This document shows positions 6,390 to 14,233 of a stretch of 45,001 nucleotides of DNA, one piece after another. Positions within the stretch are counted from its first letter, which is position 1. Each line of letters opens with the position of its first letter. The notes under the pieces were generated by a model. It did not search any database. It was not told the DNA's origin and saw nothing but the letters and a program-made list of their open reading frames with translations. The DNA lies in contig JABDKP010000045.1 of NCBI GenBank assembly GCA_013002175.1, forward strand, positions 1 to 45,001. The letters are read 5' to 3'. This DNA comes from Ilumatobacter sp. (GTDB lineage: Bacteria; Actinomycetota; Acidimicrobiia; Acidimicrobiales; Ilumatobacteraceae). The position numbers were made by a program, and so were the translations under genes.

Positions 6390-8137
6390 GGCGGGTGCTC
6401 GTCGCGCTGATGGCCCTGGCGGCCCTCGTCGTGGCGATGCCGATGCAGCCGACGCTCGCCCAGGATGACGAAGAACTGCCCGAGCTGGTCGGTCCGTTGC
6501 AGTGGAAGATCGTCGCCGCCGGCGAACGTTGCCCGACGGCCATCACCGCCGGCGACACCCGGACGACGATCACCACCCGGCATGCGGTCTGCGTCACCGG
6601 CCTCGAACGTGACGACTACATGATCGACGGACCGCTGGAGATCGTGCCCCGCCTCCCGGACCCGGAAGGCAGTGAGGACGCGACGACGGGCACGGACGCG
6701 ACGACGGACACGGACGCCACGACGGGCGCGACGACGGGCACGGACGCGACGACGGGGACCGACGCCACGACCGACTCACCGGCATCGACCGGCACGGACC
6801 AGACGACAGGGACCGACGAGCCGACCGGCAGCGATGCACCGGCAGCGACCGAGGCTCCGGCGGAGACCCCACCTCCGGACAACGCCGTTCCGCCGTCGTC
6901 GAAGGTGTTGCGGATGGCAGTCGTCGACTTCACGTGGAACGAGAGCAACCTGCCGGAGGTACTGATCGACGTGTCGTCGTCGTCGACGGAAACGGTCAAG
7001 CAGGTGTTCCAGCTCCGTCCGGACGTCATGGTCGTCCCATTGTTCGAGTCGACGCCCGCCGACACCACGGAGACCACGACGGCAGTCGCCGGCACGGAGG
7101 CCCCGGAAAGCGTCGAGGAGGGGGCGGAGGCTGCGGAGGAGGCATCGACCCCTGACGGCTCGGTGGAAGTCGGTCGGCAGCAGACGACGAAGACGATCGT
7201 GATCCAGGGCCCGGATTCCGGAATCGTCTCCCTCCCCGGCATGGAGATCGTCGAGAGCATCGACACAGGTGGGCTCAAGGCCTCGCGGAACGGGATGCCC
7301 CTCGAGATCGTCGACAACCGCTACACGATCTCGCTCGACGGCGGCAGCGAGGTGACGTACAAGCTGCAGACCGACCTCGCCACCTACAACGTCCGGCGGA
7401 GCGCGGTCCAGACGACGCAACTGACGTTCAACGGGATGCCGATCACGTCGACGGACAGCAAGCTGACGTTGACGACGCCGGTGATCACGGTCAGGGTGAC
7501 CGCGCCCGAGAGCATCAAGGGTACCGAAGGCAACGTGACGGTCGAGGTGGAGTCGGACGTCGACATCGGCGCCACGTTCACGCTCCGGTTGAAGCCGGAT
7601 CTCGGCGGCAGCCTGATCAGGCGGATCAGCGATCCCGGAAACGGTGCGTTGGACCAGAACACGACGACCTGGGAACTGACCGCCGGCCTGCAAGCCGACT
7701 CGCCGGTCGAGCGCAGCATCCGCGTCACGTTCGACTCGACGTCGTCCACCGAGCAACTGATCTGGAAGGCGGAACTGCTCGATGAGGGTGCCACCGTCGT
7801 CGCGACGTCGACGGCGACGTCGGAGATCACCGGTGAGGCGACCGACGTCGATGGCCCGACCGTCGACTTCACACCTGCCCAGCTGATCCAGCTGATCGCG
7901 TTCGTCATGGCGCTCGCCCTGATGGCGATCATCTTCGGCGCCTGGCGGAGGACGCGCAATGCGACGAAGAACGACATCGACATGTTCCGCGCATTCGCCG
8001 AGACGATTCTCGTGTTGGTGATCCTGGTCGCGATCCTCGTGCTGGCGTTGCGCGGCAGCCTCAACGGCGAGAGCGCGGCATCGCTGATCGGCGTGATCGC
8101 CGGCTACGCGCTCGGCAAGTCACGGCAAGGAAGCTGA
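6386..8137 (+). CDS. Exported, membrane-anchored protein with Thr-rich repeat linker
   Basis: 583 residues. A signal peptide (MRRVLVALMALAALVVAMP, with cleavage plausible after TLAQ) is followed by a short domain with two cysteines (ERCPTAITAG...HAVCVTG). Then comes a low-complexity linker of T-D-A-T-T-G repeats and Pro/Ala/Glu, then beta-rich extracellular domains (about 180-500). At the C-terminus are two or three hydrophobic helices (LIAFVMALALMAIIFGAW; ILVLVILVAILVLAL; SLIGVIAGYALG). A strong GAAGGAGGAT ribosome-binding site lies just upstream of the ATG at 6386, inside the preceding gene. The topology suggests a large outward-facing region anchored by the C-terminus. Function unknown; the stalk-like linker hints at a surface or wall-spanning role. 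Confidence 0.82.
   Translation: MRRVLVALMALAALVVAMPMQPTLAQDDEELPELVGPLQWKIVAAGERCPTAITAGDTRTTITTRHAVCVTGLERDDYMIDGPLEIVPRLPDPEGSEDATTGTDATTDTDATTGATTGTDATTGTDATTDSPASTGTDQTTGTDEPTGSDAPAATEAPAETPPPDNAVPPSSKVLRMAVVDFTWNESNLPEVLIDVSSSSTETVKQVFQLRPDVMVVPLFESTPADTTETTTAVAGTEAPESVEEGAEAAEEASTPDGSVEVGRQQTTKTIVIQGPDSGIVSLPGMEIVESIDTGGLKASRNGMPLEIVDNRYTISLDGGSEVTYKLQTDLATYNVRRSAVQTTQLTFNGMPITSTDSKLTLTTPVITVRVTAPESIKGTEGNVTVEVESDVDIGATFTLRLKPDLGGSLIRRISDPGNGALDQNTTTWELTAGLQADSPVERSIRVTFDSTSSTEQLIWKAELLDEGATVVATSTATSEITGEATDVDGPTVDFTPAQLIQLIAFVMALALMAIIFGAWRRTRNATKNDIDMFRAFAETILVLVILVAILVLALRGSLNGESAASLIGVIAGYALGKSRQGS
6677..6778 (+). repeat. In-frame 18-bp tandem repeats (Asp-Ala-Thr-Thr-Gly-Thr)
   Basis: Five to six imperfect copies of GACGCGACGACGGGCACG, each coding for Asp-Ala-Thr-Thr-Gly/Asp-Thr. 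They form the mucin-like linker of the exported protein at 6386-8137. Copy-number variation would change linker length without a frameshift. Confidence 0.8.
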
Positions 8138-8152
8138 CCCGCGAGGATTCGG

Positions 8153-8158
8153 TACGGT
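8153..8158 (+). promoter_or_regulatory. -10-like TACGGT immediately upstream of GcvT-like gene
   Basis: TACGGT followed by 6 nt and the ATG at 8165, with no Shine-Dalgarno. Suggests a leaderless transcript for the two-gene operon 8165-10974. Confidence 0.45.
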
Positions 8159-8164
8159 CGCGGG

Positions 8165-9382
8165 ATGCTGCGCCGCACGCCGTTCCACGATCGGGTCGTG
8201 GCCGCGAACGACACGTCGCTGTGGAGCCACTGGGCGGGGCATCTCGTCGTCGAGCAGTACCAGCTGAGCGAGAAGTGGGAGTACGTCGCAGTCCGCACTG
8301 CCGCGGGTGCGTTCGACACCTCACCGTTGTACAAGTATCGGGTCGTCGGCCCGGACGCCGAGCGATTCCTCACGGGGGTGCTGGCCCGTGACGTGCGGAC
8401 CTGCCGGCCCGGCCAGGCGCAGTACACGATCTGGTGCGACGAACGGGGGTACGTCAACGAGGACGGTGTCGTGTTCCGCCACGCCTCCGACGAGTTCCTG
8501 CTCACCTCCGCCGCTCCGAACCTGTCGTACTTCCGTCACCAGATCGGACGCGACCGGGTGGAGATCACCGACATCACGGACGCGCTCGGGATCCTGGCGA
8601 TCCAGGGGCCGCGGAGTCACGCGGTGCTGTCCGCGCTCGCCCCCGAGATCGCCGGCCTGGCGTACTTCCACCACACGCCGGCGAAGCTCGGCGGCGCCGC
8701 AGTCACCATCTCACGCACGGGCTTCACCGGCGACCTCGGCTACGAGATCATCTGCGACCGGGACGACGCACCGGCCGTGTGGGACGCGGTCTTCGACGTC
8801 GGCGCGGCGCACGGTCTGATCCCGTTCGGCCAGATCGCACTCCTGATGGCCAGAATCGAGGCGGGTCTGCTGCTGATCGGCAAGGACTTCGAGTCGAGCC
8901 GGTTCGCGGACAACGACGAACACCGGTCGACGCCATTCGAACTCGGGCTCGGCTGGATGCTGCGCTCGATCGACGACGACAGCCGACCGTTCATCGGCCG
9001 GCGAGCGCTGCTGCGCGAGCGCGACGACGGCACGTCACGCTGGAAGATGGTGGGCCTCGCCGTCGATCCGTACGACCACCACACCAAGTTCACCGCGGCC
9101 GGCATGGTGCCGCCGAAGGACCACGTGCCGGTCCACGAGGACATGATGGTGTACGACGACGACCGACGACGCGTCGGCTACGCCACCAGCTTCATGTATT
9201 CGCCGGTCCTCCAGCGCCACATCGCGCTCGCCCGGATCGTGCCGGCGCTGGCGGCGCCGGGCACCCGCGTCAACCTCGAGTTCACCATCAATCACGAGTA
9301 CGTGCAGGTGGGCGCCGAGGTGGTCCGCACCCCGATGTTCGCCCCCGCCCGCACGACGGCACCGATGAACGGAGCACGATGA
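8165..9382 (+). CDS. GcvT-family (aminomethyltransferase-like) folate-binding protein
   Basis: 405 residues across the whole T-protein fold: an N-terminal GcvT domain (LYKYRVVGPDAERFLTGVLARDV; RGYVNEDGVVFRH; ILAIQGPRS; ISRTGFTGDLGYEI) and a C-terminal barrel (about 300-390). In the glycine cleavage system the T-protein passes a methylene group to tetrahydrofolate. Stand-alone relatives demethylate other N- or S-methyl compounds such as glycine betaine, sarcosine or DMSP. No gcvH or gcvP is nearby, and the gene is coupled to an FAD oxidoreductase by ATGA overlap, so a catabolic demethylase role is more likely than glycine cleavage (inference). Substrate unknown. Confidence 0.82.
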   Translation: MLRRTPFHDRVVAANDTSLWSHWAGHLVVEQYQLSEKWEYVAVRTAAGAFDTSPLYKYRVVGPDAERFLTGVLARDVRTCRPGQAQYTIWCDERGYVNEDGVVFRHASDEFLLTSAAPNLSYFRHQIGRDRVEITDITDALGILAIQGPRSHAVLSALAPEIAGLAYFHHTPAKLGGAAVTISRTGFTGDLGYEIICDRDDAPAVWDAVFDVGAAHGLIPFGQIALLMARIEAGLLLIGKDFESSRFADNDEHRSTPFELGLGWMLRSIDDDSRPFIGRRALLRERDDGTSRWKMVGLAVDPYDHHTKFTAAGMVPPKDHVPVHEDMMVYDDDRRRVGYATSFMYSPVLQRHIALARIVPALAAPGTRVNLEFTINHEYVQVGAEVVRTPMFAPARTTAPMNGAR

Positions 9383-10974
9383 GCACCAGTCGGCAGTACG
9401 ACGCGATCGTCATCGGCGGCGGCCACAACGGCCTCGTCAACGGCGCCTACCTGGCGCAGGCCGGGCTGCGCACGATCATCCTCGAACGGCGGCACCTCGT
9501 CGGCGGCGCGGCGATCACCGAGGAGTTGCGCCCCGGCTTCAAGTTCACGACGTTCTCCTATGCGCTCAGCCTGCTGCGGCCCGAGATCATCCACGAACTC
9601 GATCTCGTCGCCCACGGCTTCATGCCGCTGCTGATGCCGTCGAGCTTCTGCCCGATGGAGAACGGCGACTCGCTGGTGATCGGCCAGGACCACGGCGAGA
9701 ACCTCCAGGAGATCGCCCGTCACTCGCCGCACGACGCAGACGCCTTTCTGCAGTACCGGCACGACATCGAGATGGTCGTCCGAGCCGTCAAGCCACTGTT
9801 CGACAACGCTGCGCCGGACCCGTTCGACGCGTCACCCGACAATCTCGCCGAGATGGCCGACCTCGCCCGTCATCTGCGCGGGATCGACAAGGGGGTGCTG
9901 CACAACCTCGTGCGGTTGCTCACGGGGAGCGCGTCCGACTTCCTCGACGACTACTTCGAGAGCGACATCGTCAAGGCGTGGCTGGCGTCGTCCGGCACGA
10001 TCGGCACGTCGGTGGGGCCGATGTCGCAGGGGAGTGGGCTCGTGTTGCTGTTCCACTCGATGGGCGAACACGACGGCCACGTCGGGTCGTGGGCGTTCCA
10101 CAAGGGCGGCAACGGTGGGTTCACCCAGGTGCTCGCCCGCGCTGCGGAGGCGTTCGGCGCCGAGATCACGCTGGACGCCGAGGTCGAGCGGGTGCTCACC
10201 GCGCACGGCAGAGCGACGGGCGTGGCGCTCGCCGACGGGACCGAACTCGCCGCCGACGTCGTCGTGTCCGCGGCCGATCCGCGGCGCACGTTCACCGAGT
10301 TCGTCGACCCGCGCGAGCTGCCGGCGGACCTCGTCGACAGCCTTCGCCGGTACCGCTACCAGGGAACGTCGTCGAAGGTGAACTTCGCGCTCGACGGGCT
10401 CCCGACGTATCCGTCACTCGGCGACCGCAGCGACATGTTCCGCGGGTTCATGAACGTCGCGCCGTCGGTCGAGTACCTCGAGCGCGCCTTCGACGAGTCG
10501 AAGTACGGGTGGTACTCGAAGAGGCCGTACATCGACGGTGCGATCCAGTCGACGATCGATCCCGACATGGCACCGCCCGGGCAACACGTGATGTCGTGCT
10601 TCGTGCAGTACACCCCGTACGCGCTGCGAAGCAGCGGCTGGGCCGCCGAGCGCGACCAGATGGCGGACAACGTGCAGGACACGCTCGAGTCGTTCTTCCC
10701 CGGCTTCTCCGACCTGGTGCTGCAACGTGAGGTCGTCACGCCGCTGGACATCGAGCAGGTGGCGGGGCTGCCCGAAGGCAACATCTTCCACGGCGAGTTC
10801 TTCGCGCCGCAGATGTACTTCTTCCGCCCGGCGCCGGGTTGGCACCGGTACCGCACGCCGATCGACGGGTACTACCAGTGCGGGTCGGGCACCCATCCGG
10901 GCGGGTGCGTCAGCGGTGGTCCGGGGCGGCTGGCGAGCCGGCGCATCCTCGCCGACCTCGCCGGCCGCCCCTGA
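9379..10974 (+). CDS. NAD(P)/FAD-dependent oxidoreductase, phytoene desaturase/PYROXD2-like
   Basis: 531 residues. The N-terminal dinucleotide-binding motif is AIVIGGGHNGLVNGAYLA, followed by LERRHLVGGAAITEE. The C-terminal part has the FAD-contact region with ...GTHPGGCVSGGPGRLASR. This is the CrtI/PYROXD2 branch of the amine-oxidase-like superfamily. No carotenoid genes are present, so pigment desaturation is unlikely. The ATG at 9379 overlaps the stop of the GcvT-like gene (ATGA), implying translational coupling and a shared pathway, perhaps oxidation of an amine whose one-carbon unit goes to folate. That pathway is inference. It converges with csbD, with 3 nt between stops and no evident terminator. 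Confidence 0.85.
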   Translation: MSTSRQYDAIVIGGGHNGLVNGAYLAQAGLRTIILERRHLVGGAAITEELRPGFKFTTFSYALSLLRPEIIHELDLVAHGFMPLLMPSSFCPMENGDSLVIGQDHGENLQEIARHSPHDADAFLQYRHDIEMVVRAVKPLFDNAAPDPFDASPDNLAEMADLARHLRGIDKGVLHNLVRLLTGSASDFLDDYFESDIVKAWLASSGTIGTSVGPMSQGSGLVLLFHSMGEHDGHVGSWAFHKGGNGGFTQVLARAAEAFGAEITLDAEVERVLTAHGRATGVALADGTELAADVVVSAADPRRTFTEFVDPRELPADLVDSLRRYRYQGTSSKVNFALDGLPTYPSLGDRSDMFRGFMNVAPSVEYLERAFDESKYGWYSKRPYIDGAIQSTIDPDMAPPGQHVMSCFVQYTPYALRSSGWAAERDQMADNVQDTLESFFPGFSDLVLQREVVTPLDIEQVAGLPEGNIFHGEFFAPQMYFFRPAPGWHRYRTPIDGYYQCGSGTHPGGCVSGGPGRLASRRILADLAGRP

Positions 10975-10977
10975 ACG

Positions 10978-11166
10978 TCAGTCGTTCGCTGCGTCCTTCA
11001 CCTTGTCGACCGCGTCGTTGACCTTGTCCTTGGCCGTGTCGACGCCGTCCTTGACCTTGCCGGCCGCTTCTTGGCGTTCGCCCTCGCGCTCGAGGTCCTT
11101 GTCGCCGGTGAGGTCGCCTGCGGCCTGCTTCAGCTTGCCGCCGACCTTGTCTCCTTCTCCACTCAT
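10978..11166 (-). CDS. CsbD-family stress protein
   Basis: 62 residues, very hydrophilic, rich in Lys, Asp, Gly and Ala. The family core is clear: GEGDKVGGKLKQAAGDLTGD then ERQEAAGKVKDGVD. CsbD proteins are small general-stress proteins of unknown biochemistry; the Bacillus gene is named for control by SigB. The start is the ATG at 11166, preceded by an excellent AAGGAG ribosome-binding site; an upstream in-frame start at 11217 gives a non-family extension. A SigB/SigF-like promoter lies at 11220-11244, leaving a leader of about 45-50 nt. This is the only gene of the putative regulon here with a normal leader. Confidence 0.9.
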   Translation of the reverse strand: MSGEGDKVGGKLKQAAGDLTGDKDLEREGERQEAAGKVKDGVDTAKDKVNDAVDKVKDAAND

Positions 11167-11219
11167 GGTTGACTCCTTCGTGTGTCGTGGGAAATGGGGG
11201 TTGTTCGCCCACCTCACTG

Positions 11220-11244
11220 TTCACCGATTCGGGGCCGGCCAAAC
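11220..11244 (-). promoter_or_regulatory. SigB/SigF-like promoter of csbD
   Basis: Minus strand: GTTT (11241-11244), 15-nt spacer, GGTGAA (11220-11225). The -10 departs from GGGTAA at two positions. The flanking CGTTTGG matches the phospholipase D promoter. Confidence 0.45.
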
Positions 11245-11268
11245 GTGCAATCGGTAGCTGGTCGACCG

Positions 11269-11988
11269 TCAGAAGGCCTCGGGATCCTGGTCGGCCGCGT
11301 TGGTCGACTCGTTCCACGACGCCCCTACGTTGCCGCCGACGGGGAAGCCGCCACGCTCGCGCAGCATCTCCGCGGTGTGCATCAGGTTCCACGCCATGAT
11401 CGTGGCGTTCTTGTTGGTGAACTCGCTGTCGTAGCCGGCCGGCACGTCGGAACCCTCGACCTCGTCGCCGTAGCTCGGTCCGGGTCCGATGTCGCCCAGC
11501 CACCCGCAGTCGGCCTGCGGAGGAATCGTGTACCCGATGTGGGACAGGGCGTAGAGCGTCTCCATCGACACCGACTTGACCCCGTCCTCGTTGCCGGTGA
11601 CGACGCATCCCCCGGTCTTGCCGTAGTAGAGGTACTGCCCGGCGTCGTTCGTCTCGCCGCTGTACGCGTACAGGCGCTCGATCGCCAGTGTGGCGACGCT
11701 CGACTTGACGCCGAGCCAGATCGGCGTGCCGATGACGAGGATGTCGGCGGCCATGATCTTGGCGTGAATGGCCGGCCAGTCGTCGCGCTCGTCGCCGATC
11801 TCGGTCGTGTCCTTGACCATCCCGAAACCGACCTGGTGGTCGAGCATGTGGATCAATTCGACGTCGACGCCCTCGGTCTGCATGATGCCGCCGACGCGCG
11901 ACAGCAGTCGGCGGGTGTGCGACTCCCGCCCGTCGTGGGCGAGCGAGCAGTTGAGCAGAATGGCGGAGAGGTCGGGGAATTGGGGCAT
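11269..11988 (-). CDS. Flavodoxin-family FMN-binding protein
   Basis: 239 residues. The Rossmann-like flavodoxin fold is suggested by the N-terminal strand and phosphate loop (ILLNCSLAHDGRESHTRRLL) and the FMN-contact motif VIGTPIWLGVKSSVATLAIERL (about 85-106), as in NADPH-dependent FMN reductases and WrbA/KefF-like proteins. The C-terminal 80 residues (YTIPPQADCGWLGDIGPGPSY and an NKNATIMAWNLMHTAEML helix) are typical of a long actinobacterial subgroup. It likely reduces quinones or other small molecules (inference). It starts 13 nt after the hemerythrin stop on the same strand, so it is probably co-transcribed from the SigB-like promoter at 12446-12470. Confidence 0.85.
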   Translation of the reverse strand: MPQFPDLSAILLNCSLAHDGRESHTRRLLSRVGGIMQTEGVDVELIHMLDHQVGFGMVKDTTEIGDERDDWPAIHAKIMAADILVIGTPIWLGVKSSVATLAIERLYAYSGETNDAGQYLYYGKTGGCVVTGNEDGVKSVSMETLYALSHIGYTIPPQADCGWLGDIGPGPSYGDEVEGSDVPAGYDSEFTNKNATIMAWNLMHTAEMLRERGGFPVGGNVGASWNESTNAADQDPEAF

Positions 11989-12001
11989 CCCCCGAAACTA
12001 C

Positions 12002-12436
12002 TCAGCGGCGGCGGTCCATGTCGGCCCGGTAGTCGTCCGCGAGCGAGGTCTTCTCGTCGTCGGAGAGCACTTTGCCGGCCACCTGGAACACTTCACGCTC
12101 CTCTTCGTCGAGGTGGTGCGTCAGCCGCTCGTGCAGGTCGCGGGCAGTCTGCAACCACTGGGGTGCACTCATGTCGTACTCGTCGAGCTTCTCGATGAAG
12201 TCGTCGAGTTCCTTGTGCTCGGAGACCGAGTGGCGAGCCTTGTCCTGCGTCAGGTCGTGATCCATCAGTGGCACGTAGAAGTAGCGCTCTTCGGCACCGG
12301 CATGGGCCTCGAGTTCCGTCTTCAGCTCGGCGAACAGCTCGCGCCGCCCGTCGCTGTCGCCTTCGGTCTTGGTCAGCAGGTCGGCGAGTGTGCGCTGCTT
12401 CTCGTGGTCGTCTCTGAGTGCTTCGAAGATGTTCAT
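12002..12436 (-). CDS. Hemerythrin-like HHE-domain protein
   Basis: 144 residues forming one hemerythrin four-helix bundle. Candidate di-iron ligands are visible in the usual places: His11 (RDDHEKQ), His45 and Glu49 (EAHAGAEE), His69/His74 (RHSVSEHKE), His107/His108 with Asp110/Glu112 (THHLDEEE). Such proteins sense or bind oxygen, nitric oxide or peroxide, or store iron; which applies here is not evident. A SigB-like promoter ends 9 nt before the ATG and there is no Shine-Dalgarno. It leads a two-gene operon with the flavodoxin. Confidence 0.9.
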   Translation of the reverse strand: MNIFEALRDDHEKQRTLADLLTKTEGDSDGRRELFAELKTELEAHAGAEERYFYVPLMDHDLTQDKARHSVSEHKELDDFIEKLDEYDMSAPQWLQTARDLHERLTHHLDEEEREVFQVAGKVLSDDEKTSLADDYRADMDRRR

Positions 12437-12445
12437 CGTCCGACG

Positions 12446-12470
12446 GTTCCCGAAATTGGCCGGGGCAAAC
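12446..12470 (-). promoter_or_regulatory. SigB/SigF-like promoter of the hemerythrin-flavodoxin operon
   Basis: Minus strand: GTTT (12467-12470), 15-nt spacer, GGGAAC (12446-12451), then 9 nt to the ATG at 12436. Same -10 sequence and spacing as the baeRF2 promoter. Confidence 0.6.
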
Positions 12471-12494
12471 TTCGACGTCCGGACTTCGAGCGCG

Positions 12495-13676
12495 CTACAG
12501 CCAGCGATCGACGGCGCCGGTCAGGGTCTCGCCGACCTTCTGGAGCAGGCTCCGATCCTTCCACCGTTGCGCATCCAGCACCTCGCAGAGTTCCAGGTCG
12601 TCATCGAAGTGACTGTCGAGCACGTCGACGACGTCCGGGTCGAAGACGATCAGATTGCATTCCTCGTCGAGCTCGGTCGAGCGTTCGTTGAGATTCGCCG
12701 AACCGATCGAGGCGACCGACCCGTCGACGGTGATGACCTTGACGTGCATCATCGACCGCTCGTAGGTGCGGATGTCGACGCCGGCATCGAGCAGGCGCTC
12801 GTAGTCGCTCTCGCCGTTCAACTGCACGAAGCGCTTGTCGGCGTGTGTTCCTGGAAAGAGGAGCTGAACTTCGACGCCGCGGTCGACGGCTGCGCACAGG
12901 ACGTCGACGAGCTCGTCGTCGGGATTGAAGTAGGCCGAGGCGATGCGGATCCGTCGCTCGGCACACTGGACCAGGGTCAGCAGCAGGCGCCGGATGTCCG
13001 AAGCGCCGGCTTCGGCCGATCCGCGCAGCACGAGGCAGTCGGAGTGACCGGTGGCGTCCATCGCCGCCGACGGCTCCTCGTGGGCGTCGAACACCGTGTC
13101 GAGCGCATCGGCCCAGTTGTCGAAGAACGCGGCCTGGAGGCCGGCGACGGCGGGGCCGCGCACCGACACGTGCGTGTCTCGCCACTCCGTCTCGTCGCGT
13201 GCGTCCCCCTCCCATTCGTCGGCGATACCAACGCCGCCGGTGAACGCGATCTCGCCATCGCACACCAGGATCTTGCGGTGGGTCCTGCGGTTGACCTCGC
13301 CGATGCTCGGCGTGCCGCCCTTGATGATCGGGCGGAACCATTTCACGTCGCAACCCGCTGAGGTCATCGACTCGACGAAGTCCGGCCGGATCTGGTGCGC
13401 GCCGACGGCGTCGAGCAGGACCCGCACTCGGCAACCGCGACGGGCCGCCGCGGCGAGACGATCGGCGAATGTCTTGCCGATCTCGCCCTCCCAGTAGACG
13501 AACGTGACGATGTCGACGGTCGCTCGGGCGTTGTCGATCGCCCGCAGCATCGCCGGGAAGATCTCGTTCCCGTTGCGGAGGACGACGAGTTCGTTGCCGC
13601 TCGTCGGTGGGATGCCGAGGACGGAGTGCAGTCGACGCCGCCAGTCGCTGCTGGTCGTCGTCGACGGGGAGGTCAT
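12495..13676 (-). CDS. Phospholipase D-family protein (cardiolipin synthase-like)
   Basis: 393 residues with two HKD catalytic motifs: H133-K135-D140 (HRKILVCD) followed by GGVG, and H311-K313-D318 (HVKVITVD) followed by GSANLN. This is the pattern of bacterial cardiolipin synthases and related phosphatidyltransferases. Unlike classical ClsA there is no N-terminal membrane helix, so it is probably a soluble or peripheral enzyme closer to ClsB. It would transfer phosphatidyl groups or hydrolyse phosphodiesters in membrane remodelling. A SigB-like promoter 10 nt before the ATG suggests induction under stress. It is divergent from the RsbW-like gene at 13749. Confidence 0.9.
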   Translation of the reverse strand: MTSPSTTTSSDWRRRLHSVLGIPPTSGNELVVLRNGNEIFPAMLRAIDNARATVDIVTFVYWEGEIGKTFADRLAAAARRGCRVRVLLDAVGAHQIRPDFVESMTSAGCDVKWFRPIIKGGTPSIGEVNRRTHRKILVCDGEIAFTGGVGIADEWEGDARDETEWRDTHVSVRGPAVAGLQAAFFDNWADALDTVFDAHEEPSAAMDATGHSDCLVLRGSAEAGASDIRRLLLTLVQCAERRIRIASAYFNPDDELVDVLCAAVDRGVEVQLLFPGTHADKRFVQLNGESDYERLLDAGVDIRTYERSMMHVKVITVDGSVASIGSANLNERSTELDEECNLIVFDPDVVDVLDSHFDDDLELCEVLDAQRWKDRSLLQKVGETLTGAVDRWL

Positions 13677-13686
13677 GCCGGGCGTG

Positions 13687-13712
13687 CTACCCGCGCCAGC
13701 CAGGCGCCAAAC
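13687..13712 (-). promoter_or_regulatory. SigB/SigF-like promoter of the phospholipase D gene
   Basis: Minus strand: GTTT (13709-13712), 16-nt spacer, GGGTAG (13687-13692), 10 nt to the ATG at 13676. Its -35 abuts the -35 of the divergent promoter on the plus strand. Confidence 0.6.
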
Positions 13713-13737
13713 GTTTGAACTGCTCGCGCGCGGGGCA
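13713..13737 (+). promoter_or_regulatory. SigB/SigF-like promoter of the RsbW-like gene at 13749
   Basis: GTTT (13713-13716), 15-nt spacer, GGGGCA (13732-13737), 11 nt to the ATG. Together with the divergent promoter it forms the palindrome AAACGTTT at 13709-13716. Confidence 0.45.
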
Positions 13738-13748
13738 CACCTCCGGCA

Positions 13749-14165
13749 ATGACTTCCTCACGGCAGGGTCACGAGACCGCGCCGCGGATCACCGTGTCCG
13801 CCGACACGTCCCAACTCGCCTCCGTCCGGGCGCACGTCCGCCGCATCGCGTCGACCACCGGGGCGCCGCCGGCCCTGGTCTCCGATTTCGAGTTGGCGGT
13901 GACCGAACTGGCGACGAACGTGATCCGGCACGCCGACACCGACGACCTCACCGTCGGTTTCGGACGGCGGCCCGGCGCGTCCGACACGTGGGTGCTCGAG
14001 GTGTCGCAGGCCCCGCCCGCCATCGACCTGGGCGCCGTCACAGCACCGCGATGGAGCGAGCCGTCGGGTCGCGGTCTGGCGATCGTGCTGACGGTGATGG
14101 ACGCGGTCGACGTCGTCGATGTCGGTGGCGTCCGCTACGTTCGCTGCGTCAAATCGGCCGTCTGA
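13749..14165 (+). CDS. RsbW/SpoIIAB-like ATP-binding serine kinase or anti-sigma factor
   Basis: 138 residues, GHKL-type ATPase fold. The N-box is canonical (ELATNVIRHAD, about 56-66) and a G-box is present (SGRGLAIVLTVMD), so ATP binding is expected. Proteins of this type phosphorylate STAS antagonists and/or hold a sigma factor. It is led by a SigB-like promoter and followed by a phosphoribosyltransferase on the same strand. With the STAS protein at 15338 and the sigma factor at 17193 nearby, it is a likely partner-switching component. Its exact partners cannot be read from the sequence. Confidence 0.85.
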   Translation: MTSSRQGHETAPRITVSADTSQLASVRAHVRRIASTTGAPPALVSDFELAVTELATNVIRHADTDDLTVGFGRRPGASDTWVLEVSQAPPAIDLGAVTAPRWSEPSGRGLAIVLTVMDAVDVVDVGGVRYVRCVKSAV

Positions 14166-14200
14166 AGGTCGCGCCGGCCGCGCGCGTGGCGCGGCGACCT
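14166..14200 (+). other. Inverted repeat between the RsbW-like and phosphoribosyltransferase genes
   Basis: AGGTCGC (14166-14172) and GCGACCT (14194-14200) are perfect arms around a GC-rich centre. It begins right after the stop of the upstream gene. It could attenuate read-through or stabilise the upstream mRNA; no T tract follows. Confidence 0.35.
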
Positions 14201-14233
14201 GGCAGTGTGAACGGCAGGAAGGAGCATCGAGAC

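Noticed and set aside
6677..6778. Possible CRISPR-like or regulatory direct repeats
   Set aside because: The 18-bp units are contiguous, in frame and encode a simple Thr/Asp/Ala linker; there are no spacers.
13607..14233. 420-residue reading of the phosphoribosyltransferase
   Set aside because: The upstream part is a frame shadow of the RsbW-like gene; AAGGAG and the GTG at 14234 fit the family start.
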